Shown here one piece after another: positions 16,157 through 24,320 of a stretch of 64,000 nucleotides of DNA. Origin of the DNA: Clostridiaceae bacterium (GTDB lineage Bacteria > Bacillota > Clostridia > Lachnospirales > Lachnospiraceae); NCBI GenBank assembly GCA_910575795.1, contig CAJTGE010000002.1:157802-221801 (forward strand), in the 5' to 3' direction. A program made the translations under genes and the position numbers. The notes below the pieces were generated by a model. It saw nothing but the letters and a program-made list of their open reading frames with translations. It ran no database searches and was not told where the DNA came from. Position 1 is the stretch's first letter; every line of letters begins with the position of its first letter.

Positions 16157-17431
16157 ATGGGAGAGAAGAAGACGGGCGGTGCAAACCGTATGATTTTGTA
16201 CCGGAATTTGCAGTATCAGGAATTATTTGACGATATGTGCGGCCTTTTGTCGGGCGGCGCGGGGGATGCCTGCGCCTGCGCCGGGCGGCTGATTGATATG
16301 GCAGTGGCTTATGGGTTCAGCGGGAATCTGTGGCGCTGCTTTTTGGCTTTTTGTATGGCGTCCCATGAGAACGCCTACAGCGTAGCCTGCGAGATTTCCG
16401 GCTCTCCGGGGGGGAGCCTGGAGCGCCTGGCGGCCCTTGATTTTGCGCGGATGAGGGAGGTGTTTTCCTGCGACATCGGCGCTCTGGACGCGGACGGGGA
16501 AAACTTGTTCGGACAGCTTGCGGATTTTGAGAATCCGGCGGGGAACAGCCGCGTGCTGAACAGGCGGATCCGGGATCGGATCATGGAGCTTGCCGCGGCC
16601 CTTTCCGGGGCAGAGGACACACAGGCATTCCAGGCCGCGGTGACAGAGTTTTACCGGGAATATGGCGTGGGGCGGTTTGGCCTGAATCAGGCGTTTCACG
16701 TGCGTCCGGGCGGGAGCGGGGCTGTTTCGATTGAGCCGGTGACGCGTGTGGAATGTATCCGTCTTGAGGATCTGGTGGGGTATGAGCGGCAGAAGGAGAA
16801 GCTGATCGGGAATACGGAGGCATTTATTGAGGGCCGGGCGGCGAATAACGTTCTGTTATTCGGGGACAGCGGCACAGGGAAGTCGTCGAGCATTAAGGCA
16901 GTCCTGAACCGGTACTATGACAGGGGGCTGCGGATGATTGAGGTCTATAAGCATCAGTTCGGCTGCCTTTTTGACGTGCTGGAGCAAATCAAGGACCGCA
17001 ATTACCGCTTTATTATTTATATGGATGATCTGTCATTTGAGGAGCATGAGACAGAATATAAATATTTAAAGGCGCTGATCGAGGGCGGGCTGGGGATCAA
17101 GCCGGAAAATGTGCTGATTTACGCCACCTCGAACCGCCGTCATCTGATTCGGGAGAAGTTCAGCGATAAGCGGGAGCTGGACGACGAGCTGCACAGCAGC
17201 GACACGGTGCAGGAAAAGCTGTCTCTGGCGTCCCGCTTTGGCGTGACGATATACTATGGCTCTCCGGACAAGAAGGAGTTCCAGCGGATTGTGAGGACGC
17301 TGGCGAAGCGGCATCATATTTCGATGCCGGAGGATGAGCTTTACCTGGAGGCGAACCGGTGGGAGTTAAGCCACGGGGGCTTATCCGGCCGCACGGCGGC
17401 CCAGTTTATCACATATTTACTGGGAAAATGA
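16157..17431 (+). CDS. DUF815 family ATP-binding protein
   Basis: A 424-aa AAA+-like protein of the DUF815 family (Pfam PF05673). The N-terminal half is a poorly conserved helical region; the ATPase starts near residue 200 (IRLEDLVGYERQKEKL). Walker A is GDSGTGKSS near 236, Walker B is FIIYMDDLSFEE, and the sensor YATSNRRHLI is typical of this family. Role unknown; structurally it is close to helicase-loader and DnaA-type ATPases. AAAGGAG fixes the ATG at 16157. It is followed after 18 bases by ppx, so it may be part of the polyphosphate operon. Confidence 0.9.
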   Translation: MGEKKTGGANRMILYRNLQYQELFDDMCGLLSGGAGDACACAGRLIDMAVAYGFSGNLWRCFLAFCMASHENAYSVACEISGSPGGSLERLAALDFARMREVFSCDIGALDADGENLFGQLADFENPAGNSRVLNRRIRDRIMELAAALSGAEDTQAFQAAVTEFYREYGVGRFGLNQAFHVRPGGSGAVSIEPVTRVECIRLEDLVGYERQKEKLIGNTEAFIEGRAANNVLLFGDSGTGKSSSIKAVLNRYYDRGLRMIEVYKHQFGCLFDVLEQIKDRNYRFIIYMDDLSFEEHETEYKYLKALIEGGLGIKPENVLIYATSNRRHLIREKFSDKRELDDELHSSDTVQEKLSLASRFGVTIYYGSPDKKEFQRIVRTLAKRHHISMPEDELYLEANRWELSHGGLSGRTAAQFITYLLGK

Positions 17432-17449
17432 GGCAGGAGGTAATGGAGT

Positions 17450-19015
17450 ATGGCAATGAAAACCTTTGCTGCGATTGATGTAGGCTCATTTGATCTGGAG
17501 ATGGGGATCTATGAGATTTCGACCAAATTCGGGATCCGGGAGATCGATCACCTGCGCCATACGCTGGTGCTTGGCAAGGAAACCTACAATGACGGCAGGC
17601 TGAGCTACGCGCTGGTGGAGGAGATGTGCGGGGTTCTTAAGAAGTTTACGGAGGTGATGAAGTCCTATCGGGTGGATGATTACCGCGCCTGCGCGGCCAG
17701 CGCGCTGCGCGAGGCAAAGAACAGCCAGATTGTCCTTGACCAGATCAGCGTGCGCACCGGGCTGAATGTAAAGACTTTAAGCAATTCAGAGCTCCGGTTT
17801 TTAAGCTATAAGGCGGTCGCGTCCCGCAATACGGAATTCCAGAAAACCGTCCAGACGGGAACCGCGATTATGGACGTGGGCTTTGGCAGCTCCCAGATTT
17901 CCCTGTTCGACAAGGATACGCTGGTTTCGACACAGAACTTAAAGCTGGGCGTTTTGCGGATCAGCGAGATGGCGGCGCACTGGCGGGTGAATTACCGCAT
18001 GGTGCCGGAGATCATCGAGGAGATGGTGGAGAGCGAGCTGTATACATTTAAAAAGATGTACCTGAAGGACCGTCAGATCCGAAATCTGATTGTGACCGGG
18101 GAGAGCATTATCTATATGGTGCGGCGCGGGATGAAGGAAAAGACGAGGGAGCGCTTTACGGCCGGCCAGTTTAAGGAATTCTGCACAAAGCTGATTCACA
18201 TGACGCTGGATGAGATTGAGGACGCATATGAGCTGGAGCACGATTACGCGGCGATTCTGGTCCCGAGCGCGATTATCTATAAAACGCTTCTGGATATGAC
18301 CGGGGCGGAGAATGTATGGACGCCGGGCATCCGCCTGTGCGACGGCATTGCCGCGGAATACGGCCAGGAGAACAAGCTCGTCAAGTTCCATCACGATTTT
18401 ACAGGCGATATCCTGTCCGCAGCGCGCAATATGGCAAAGCGCTATAAGTGCCACGGCGCGCATGCGCAGGAGGTGGAGCGCGCGGCGGTGGCGATTTTCA
18501 ACGCCACAAAGAAATACCACGGCCTGGGCGAGCGGGAGAGGCTGCTTTTGCAGATAGCCGCCATTCTCCATGCCTGCGGGAAGTTTATCAGCATCACCGG
18601 CTGCTCGGAGAGTTCGTATCAGATTGTGATGGCCACGGAGATCATCGGCCTGTCTCACTTAGAGCAGGAGATTGTCGCGAACGTGGTGTGCTATAATATC
18701 CAGGAATATGCCTATGATGATGTGGAGCTGAGCTCGGATCCCTCGCAGTCAGAGGGTTCGGCAAAATCCGGCCGGGAGATTAAGAACGTCATTGCCAAGC
18801 TGACGGCGATCCTGCGCCTGGCCAATTCCATGGATCGGGGGCACAGGCAGAAGCTGGCCGACTGCCGCCTGTCGGTCCGGGACAATGAGCTGGTGGTGAC
18901 GACCGCCTATGCGGGGAATATGATGTCAGAGGTGTATTCCTTTAACCAGAAGGCGGACTTTTTTGAGGAAATATTTGGAATACGGCCTGTAATCAGGCAG
19001 AAACGGAGGTCGTAG
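17450..19015 (+). CDS. ppx: Exopolyphosphatase, Ppx/GppA family
   Basis: A 521-aa protein. The N-terminal actin-like ATPase fold shows AAIDVGSFDLEMGIYEI and the second phosphate loop AIMDVGFGSSQISLF; the CAASALREAKN motif between them is typical. The C-terminal part (from about 320) is an HD-type helical domain (LQIAAILHACGKFI). The enzyme releases phosphate from the end of polyphosphate chains or hydrolyses pppGpp. Its gene lies 2 bases before ppk, pairing synthesis with breakdown of polyphosphate in one operon. Confidence 0.9.
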   Translation: MAMKTFAAIDVGSFDLEMGIYEISTKFGIREIDHLRHTLVLGKETYNDGRLSYALVEEMCGVLKKFTEVMKSYRVDDYRACAASALREAKNSQIVLDQISVRTGLNVKTLSNSELRFLSYKAVASRNTEFQKTVQTGTAIMDVGFGSSQISLFDKDTLVSTQNLKLGVLRISEMAAHWRVNYRMVPEIIEEMVESELYTFKKMYLKDRQIRNLIVTGESIIYMVRRGMKEKTRERFTAGQFKEFCTKLIHMTLDEIEDAYELEHDYAAILVPSAIIYKTLLDMTGAENVWTPGIRLCDGIAAEYGQENKLVKFHHDFTGDILSAARNMAKRYKCHGAHAQEVERAAVAIFNATKKYHGLGERERLLLQIAAILHACGKFISITGCSESSYQIVMATEIIGLSHLEQEIVANVVCYNIQEYAYDDVELSSDPSQSEGSAKSGREIKNVIAKLTAILRLANSMDRGHRQKLADCRLSVRDNELVVTTAYAGNMMSEVYSFNQKADFFEEIFGIRPVIRQKRRS

Positions 19016-19017
19016 AC

Positions 19018-21165
19018 GTGGCGGAAGCAGAAGTGAGATACATGGAACCGGAGAATTATGTGAATCGTGAGCTTAGCTGGCTGGAGTTTAATTACCGGGT
19101 GCTGGGCGAGGCAAGAGATAAGACGACGCCGCTTTTTGACAGGCTGAAATTTTTAAGCATCACGGCCTCCAATCTGGACGAATTCTTTATGGTGCGCGTC
19201 GCTTCATTAAAGGATATGGTGCATGCGGGCTACAATAAGCCGGACATTGCCGGGATGACAGCGCAGCAGCAGCTCGACGCGATCGGCGTAAAGACGCATG
19301 CGCTGGTTGAGGATCAGTATAAGACGTACTCCAGGGCGCTTCTTCCCCTGCTCCATGATAACGGCCTGCGGGTGGTCGCGGGCCATGAGGAGCTAAACGA
19401 GGCGGAGGGCGCGTATGTGGATCGGTATTTTGAGGAAATGGTGTACCCGGTCCTGACGCCCATGGCGGTGGATTCGTCGCGCCCGTTTCCCCTGATCCGC
19501 AACAAATCGCTGAATATCGCGGCTCTGGTTAAGAAGAAAAAGGGCGACGAGGAGCTGGAGTTTGCCATGGTGCAGGTTCCGTCTGTGCTTCCGCGCGTGC
19601 TGGTTCTGCCGGATTCGCGGCCGGCCGCGATCATTTATCTGGAGGAGATTATTGAGCGAAACATTGACAAGCTGTTTTTGAATTATGATATTATCTCCTG
19701 CCATCCCTTCCGCGTTATGCGGAATGCGGATTTAAGCATTGATGAGGACGAGGCGGAGGATCTGTTAAAGGAGATCGAGAAAAAGCTGAAAAAACGCCAG
19801 TGGGGCGAGGTGATCCGGCTGGATATTGAGGCGAACGCGGATAAGCGGCTTTTGCGCATCCTGAAAAAGGAGCTTTCCGTGGGGAATGAGTCCATCTATG
19901 AGATCGACGGCCCTCTTGATCTGACGGTGCTGATGAAGGTTTACGGTCTTCCGGGCTTTGAGGGCTTCAAGGCGCCGCCCTATACGCCCCAGCCTGTCCC
20001 GGCGCTGATGAATGAGGATGATATTTTCACAAATATCCGCAAGGGGGATATCCTTGTCACACATCCCTTTGAGACCTTCCAGCCGGTGGTGGATTTCATC
20101 AAACGGGCCGCAAGGGATCCCGAGGTGCTGGCGATCAAGCAGACGCTGTACCGCGTGAGCGGAAACTCGCCGATCATTTCGGCGCTGGCGGAGGCGGCGG
20201 ATAACGGTAAACAGGTTTCAGTCCTGGTGGAGCTGAAGGCGCGGTTTGACGAGGAAAACAATATTCTGTGGGCCAAGATGCTGGAAAAGGCGGGCTGCCA
20301 TGTCATCTACGGCCTGCTGGGTTTAAAGACCCACAGCAAGATCACCCTGATCGTGCGCAAGGAAGAGGACGGAATCCGGCGCTATGTGCATCTGGGAACC
20401 GGGAATTACAATGATTCCACGGCGAAGCTCTATACGGACTGCGGCTTATTTACGTGTGATCCGCAGATTGGGGAGGACGCCACGGCTGTCTTCAATATGC
20501 TGTCCGGGTATTCGGAGCCGCTTGGATGGAATAAGCTGTCTGTTGCGCCTCTGTGGCTGCGCGGGAGGTTTAAGAGGCTGATCATGCGGGAAATCAGGAA
20601 TGCGCAGGAGGGGAAGCCGGCCCGTATTGTGGCCAAGATGAATTCGCTGTGCGATAAGGAGATGATTGCAAACCTCTATGAAGCGTCGTGCGCGGGCGTG
20701 CAGATTGAGCTCATCGTGCGCGGGATATGCTGCCTGAAGGCGGGCATACCGGGCCTCAGCGAACACATTACGGTGCGGTCCATCGTGGGGAATTTCCTGG
20801 AGCACAGCCGGATCTTCCTGTTTGAGAACGGGGGAGATAAAAGGGTGTTTATGGGAAGCGCGGACTGGATGCCGAGAAATTTAGACCGCCGTGTGGAGAT
20901 CCTGTTCCCGGTTGAGGACGGGGAGCTTAAGGAGCGGCTGCTCCATATTCTCGATGTGCAGCTTGCGGATAATGTGAAAGCCCAGTACCTGCGCCCGGAC
21001 GGGAGCTATGGGAAGCGCGACCGCCGCGGCCGGGCCCCGGTCAATTCACAGGAGGTGTTCTGTGAGGAGGCGGTGAGGGCGGCTAAGGCGGAGGAAACGA
21101 TGAAGGATCCCATGAGAGCAAGGGTGTTTGTCCCTCTGGAGCAGGAGAGCTTACTGGACAGCTAA
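19018..21165 (+). CDS. ppk1: Polyphosphate kinase 1
   Basis: A 715-aa enzyme that polymerises ATP gamma-phosphate into polyphosphate, usually membrane-associated. Domains in order: N domain with NRELSWLEFNYRVL and SITASNLDEFFMVR, head domain, then two phospholipase D-like catalytic domains. The phospho-histidine region is KTHSK near residue 437, with VHLGTGNYND shortly after, and VNRGI-type VRGICCLKAG and HSRIFLF in the last domain. The start is GTG at 19018, with ACGGAGG upstream and only 2 bases after ppx. Full length for the family. Confidence 0.96.
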   Translation: MAEAEVRYMEPENYVNRELSWLEFNYRVLGEARDKTTPLFDRLKFLSITASNLDEFFMVRVASLKDMVHAGYNKPDIAGMTAQQQLDAIGVKTHALVEDQYKTYSRALLPLLHDNGLRVVAGHEELNEAEGAYVDRYFEEMVYPVLTPMAVDSSRPFPLIRNKSLNIAALVKKKKGDEELEFAMVQVPSVLPRVLVLPDSRPAAIIYLEEIIERNIDKLFLNYDIISCHPFRVMRNADLSIDEDEAEDLLKEIEKKLKKRQWGEVIRLDIEANADKRLLRILKKELSVGNESIYEIDGPLDLTVLMKVYGLPGFEGFKAPPYTPQPVPALMNEDDIFTNIRKGDILVTHPFETFQPVVDFIKRAARDPEVLAIKQTLYRVSGNSPIISALAEAADNGKQVSVLVELKARFDEENNILWAKMLEKAGCHVIYGLLGLKTHSKITLIVRKEEDGIRRYVHLGTGNYNDSTAKLYTDCGLFTCDPQIGEDATAVFNMLSGYSEPLGWNKLSVAPLWLRGRFKRLIMREIRNAQEGKPARIVAKMNSLCDKEMIANLYEASCAGVQIELIVRGICCLKAGIPGLSEHITVRSIVGNFLEHSRIFLFENGGDKRVFMGSADWMPRNLDRRVEILFPVEDGELKERLLHILDVQLADNVKAQYLRPDGSYGKRDRRGRAPVNSQEVFCEEAVRAAKAEETMKDPMRARVFVPLEQESLLDS

Positions 21166-21265
21166 GGCGTCCGGGTATGGCGTGCCGACGGGAGAGAGGG
21201 GAAATTGTATCCGGAACACTGGCAGCCTTCCCACGATAAACAACATTCCGCAATAGTCCGCTGTA

Positions 21266-21431
21266 CTAGAGCGTGTTTGAAAAATGCTTTCTGCCAGATG
21301 TGCGTTCCGCTTTGTGGGAGATTTGGGCCAAATGAACGCGGCGCAGTGGGCTGCGTTAAGTGAATTTGGCACAAATATGCCGCAAAGTGGGGCGTGCAGA
21401 TGGCGGGAATGATTTTTCAAACACGCTCTAG
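21266..21431. mobile_element. 166-bp CTAG-flanked palindromic repeat (MITE-like)
   Basis: The two ends (21266-21285 and 21412-21431) are perfectly inverted over 20 bases, starting with CTAGAGCGTG. The interior forms a long imperfect hairpin: GCCAGATGTGC pairs loosely with the GCGTGCAGATGGC side, and ATTTGGGCCAAAT with ATTTGGCACAAAT. CTAG on both sides fits the four-base YTAR targets of IS5-family transposases, so I read it as a non-autonomous element. No coding sequence. Confidence 0.75.
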
Positions 21432-21572
21432 GCGCTATTGGTTCAGGCCGTCTGAACGGTTGAGTGTAACTGCTGACCATTCAGATTGCCTAAAATGTTA
21501 CTGGACATTGTCCCCATAACGGTCAGAGTTTATAAAAAATTGCATAAAACTTTATATGATTTTAATATTTCC

Positions 21573-21601
21573 TTGACTTTTCATGTAGGAATTGCTAAAA
21601 T
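21573..21601 (+). promoter_or_regulatory. SigA promoter for the symporter gene
   Basis: TTGACT at 21573-21578, 17 bases, TAAAAT at 21596-21601. The leader then holds the perfect palindrome CTGGTTTAAACCAG near 21619. No glycine-riboswitch motif was seen. Confidence 0.65.
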
Positions 21602-21676
21602 AGACTAAAGTTTAAAACCTGGTTTAAACCAGTGTCTGCGCGCGGCACAATCATGAAAAAAGGGGGAACTTATTTT

Positions 21677-23176
21677 ATGCTTGATGGACTTAATAATCTG
21701 GTCGGTATCCTGAACGGTCCTATCTGGGGCGTTGGAATGCTGGTACTGATTTTCGGCAGCGGCCTGTTTTTTACAATACGTTTAGGCTTTTTCCAGTTCG
21801 TGCATTTTAAGGATATGTGGAGCCGTATTATTGACAAGAGCAATTCCGAATCCGGTATTTCCTCATTCGCATCTTTCTGTACCACCATGGCCATGCGTGT
21901 GGGCACCGGTAACGTTGCAGGCGTTGCGGTTGCTCTTTACATGGGCGGCCCGGGCGCTCTGTTCTGGATGATTTTAGCCGGTATGACGAACTCGGCGGTG
22001 TGCTTTACAGAGTGTACGCTGGCTGTTCTTTATAAGACAAAGATAGACGGCCAGTACCGCGGCGGCGGCGCTTACTGTGCGGAGAGAGGTCTTGGATGGA
22101 AAGCCTACGGCGCGTTTTTCGCGGCTTTCTTCGGTATCGGCGTGGCCTGCTTTATGCCGGCGGCGGCGACCTACACGATCTGCGACGGCTTTAAGAACGC
22201 GATCGGTATCCCGATGTGGATTTCCGCTCTCGTTGTAGCCCTTATCATGGCAGTTGTAGTTATCGGCGGCGTTAAGAGAATCAGCGCGGTTGCGTCCCTG
22301 ATCGTTCCGCCTATGGTAACGATTTATCTGATTGTAACGGTTATTATTTTACTGATGAATATCGGCCAGCTTCCTTCCCTGCTCGGCACGATTGTAAAGT
22401 GCGCGTTTGGAAGCACGGAAGCGCTTTTAGGCGGCGGCGTCGGCATCGCGATCCAGCAGGGTGTTAAGAGAGGCACCTTCTCGTCCGCATCCGGTATGGG
22501 CGAGTCCTCCCCGACCGCGGCAGCGGCAGAGACGAGCCACCCGGTGAAACAGGGTATGGCAAACGCGGCCGGCGTATGGCTGGATACGGTTATTGTCTGT
22601 ACCGCATCCGGTCTGATGATGCTTCTTACCGGCTGCTACAACACACAGTTCGGTTATGTTGGAACCGGCGCTCCGGAGCTGGCAGATCTGGCGGCGTCAG
22701 GGACAAACGGCGTTATCTTCGTTCAGCTTGGCTGCCGTACCGTGCTTGGCGGTATCGCTCCTCTGTTCATCGCTGTGATGCTCGCGCTGTTCTCCTTTAC
22801 CTGTCTGATCAGCTATTACTATGAGGCTGAGACAGCGACCCTGTATCTGTTCCAGGGCAAGGATAAGGAGAAGACCCGTAAGACGGTTATCCGCATCATG
22901 CAGATTGCCATGCCGATCCTGATCTTTATCTGGGGCAATATTGACTCCGGCCTTGCATGGAACTTATCAGACCTTGCGCTGGGCGGCTCGACCTGGATCA
23001 ACATGCTGATCGTGCTTGCGCTGTCTCCGAAGGCTTTTGCCCTCTACAAGGACTATGAGGAGCAGATGAAGGCCAAGAAGGATCCGTACTACAACCCGGA
23101 TAAGTTATCCTGGAAGGGTGTGGATGTGGAGATGTGGAAGGAAATCAACAAGGATCGCATCGCGGCTGATAAATAA
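21677..23176 (+). CDS. Alanine/glycine:cation (sodium) symporter, AGCS family
   Basis: A 499-aa integral membrane transporter with about eleven hydrophobic helices. AGCS signatures are clear: FGSGLFFTIRLGFFQF near the start, MRVGTGNVAGVAVALYMGGPGALFWM, and YRGGGAYCAERGLG. It imports alanine or glycine with Na+ or H+. I chose ATG 21677 because AGGGGGAA lies about 10 bases upstream and it gives the normal N-terminus; two in-frame upstream starts are possible. Codon use is noticeably richer in GTT/GCT-type codons than its neighbours, as in highly expressed genes. Confidence 0.93.
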   Translation: MLDGLNNLVGILNGPIWGVGMLVLIFGSGLFFTIRLGFFQFVHFKDMWSRIIDKSNSESGISSFASFCTTMAMRVGTGNVAGVAVALYMGGPGALFWMILAGMTNSAVCFTECTLAVLYKTKIDGQYRGGGAYCAERGLGWKAYGAFFAAFFGIGVACFMPAAATYTICDGFKNAIGIPMWISALVVALIMAVVVIGGVKRISAVASLIVPPMVTIYLIVTVIILLMNIGQLPSLLGTIVKCAFGSTEALLGGGVGIAIQQGVKRGTFSSASGMGESSPTAAAAETSHPVKQGMANAAGVWLDTVIVCTASGLMMLLTGCYNTQFGYVGTGAPELADLAASGTNGVIFVQLGCRTVLGGIAPLFIAVMLALFSFTCLISYYYEAETATLYLFQGKDKEKTRKTVIRIMQIAMPILIFIWGNIDSGLAWNLSDLALGGSTWINMLIVLALSPKAFALYKDYEEQMKAKKDPYYNPDKLSWKGVDVEMWKEINKDRIAADK

Positions 23177-23231
23177 GCGGGCGGTTTACGATAATGCTGA
23201 TGAAGTTTGTTTACATAAAGTGATTTTATGA

Positions 23232-23268
23232 GAAAGAGGGTGTTCCCGGGGCGGGAGCGCCCTCTTTT
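23232..23268 (+). terminator. Rho-independent terminator of the symporter
   Basis: AAAGAGGGTGTTCCCG pairs with CGGGAGCGCCCTCTTT (G-U allowed), ending in CTTTT. The 3' flank TGATGCACAGGCCCGC recurs after ribF near 44177. Confidence 0.85.
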
Positions 23269-23470
23269 GATGCACAGGCCCGCAAAGGGGGAGTTTGCTG
23301 ACAAAGCAGCATGCGGGCTGCGCGGCGGGTAGGGGAAGAACTTTTCCAATCCCCTGCTTGATGCCAGTTTCGGCTGAACAGCTTGCATATGGGAGGGGTG
23401 TACCCCTGTTTTTCGGTGAAAGCTTACCGAAACAGCCCCTGCAGAGGGCCGGAAGCGCCGGACAGCCTGC

Positions 23471-23566
23471 TTATATGCGTTTCTCCAGCCAGGCCACTGC
23501 CTGATAGAGCAGGGCGGATACGATGCAGAGGATAACGATGCTCATGACCACCATATCCATTTTGAA
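23471..23566 (-). pseudogene. Severed C-terminus of the ABC permease
   Basis: Read on the minus strand this piece encodes F-K-M-D-M-V-V-M-S-I-V-I-L-C-I-V and on to AWLEKRI and a stop: the last membrane helix of a SsuC/TauC-type permease. The rest of the gene is at 28381-29075. The 4.8 kb between them is an inserted element. With a two-base TT overlap the frame reads ...YGSQVF-KMDMVV..., as in intact homologues. Confidence 0.85.
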
Positions 23567-23611
23567 GAGGCGTGGGTACGGAGTGACACGATTGCGTATC
23601 GGTTTCCGTAT

Positions 23612-24157
23612 TTAGACAACCGTCTCCACAAGGGTCTTTTTATTTAGTTTGAGCACCTTCACTCCAGGTTCTTTCTTTTTATTGAAATTAAAGCTGATCA
23701 TATATCCCTTTTCCTGGCGGAAATAGTTCAGATAGTCTGTGAGCTGTTCTTCTCCTCTTTCGTTATATTCATTCCCATGTCATATTCTCTGTCTGCTGTC
23801 ACTTCTTCTAAAACGGATATCTCTTGGCTCAGTGTGTCTGCACAGCTTTTTCCATCTTTTATACATTGTACAAAATATCCGGCAAATGCAGTTGCAAACT
23901 GATGTTCACTTTCAAAGCTGGACGTACTGAGCAGTTGAAAATCCATGGAAATCACAAAATAATTCTCATTAAGATATTGGGCCAGAGCTTTCAGCGCCGT
24001 GGCCTTCCCATATTGCCTGCCCCGGTTTATGACGAAATATTTTCCCTGGTTCACAACCCCCGTTTTGATCCTGCTCAATCTGTCATCAAGTTTTACCATA
24101 TAATGAATGGAAGGGTTGCATGTTGCATACGTCTTCTGTATTGAAATAACGAGCCAT
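23612..24157 (-). pseudogene. Decayed AAA-ATPase/PD-(D/E)XK family gene
   Basis: The minus strand starts MARYFNTEDVCN, then a 7-base tandem duplication (TGCAACA TGCAAC near 24115-24127) shifts the frame; after it the frame continues NPSIHYMVKLDDRL...KYFVINRGRQYGK, a Walker A in which the usual GKTT is GKAT. About 110 residues in, most of the protein is missing, and the last ~55 residues (YNERGEEQLTDYL...GYMISFNFNKKK to LVETVV-stop) follow in another frame. Three lesions make it non-functional. The intact family is about 520 aa with an N-terminal ATPase and C-terminal nuclease-like domain, role unknown. Confidence 0.8.
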
Positions 24158-24182
24158 ACTGCTTTCATTCTTCTTTTATATC

Positions 24183-24239
24183 ATGTACTCCCGGAGTCTC
24201 TCCGCATCTGCCTTTGCGGCTGATTTTCCGAGCGTACAT
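24183..24239. repeat. Imperfect palindrome with ATGTAC ends
   Basis: ATGTACTCCCGGAGTC faces GATTTTCCGAGCGTACAT across a CCGCATCTGCCTTTGCGG hairpin. It resembles the leader hairpin at 12165 and a partial copy at about 49645. It lies past the 3' end of the recombinase gene. Confidence 0.5.
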
Positions 24240-24320
24240 TATCCTTTGGCAGCCGTCCGCTTTCGTTATACTGCTCTCCCCATATTTTGTAAAGGAAACA
24301 AAATCCGGGCAGGCAGATCT

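Noticed and set aside
21541..21676. Glycine riboswitch before the alanine/glycine symporter
   Set aside because: No tandem glycine aptamer sequence; only a short palindrome and a SigA promoter.
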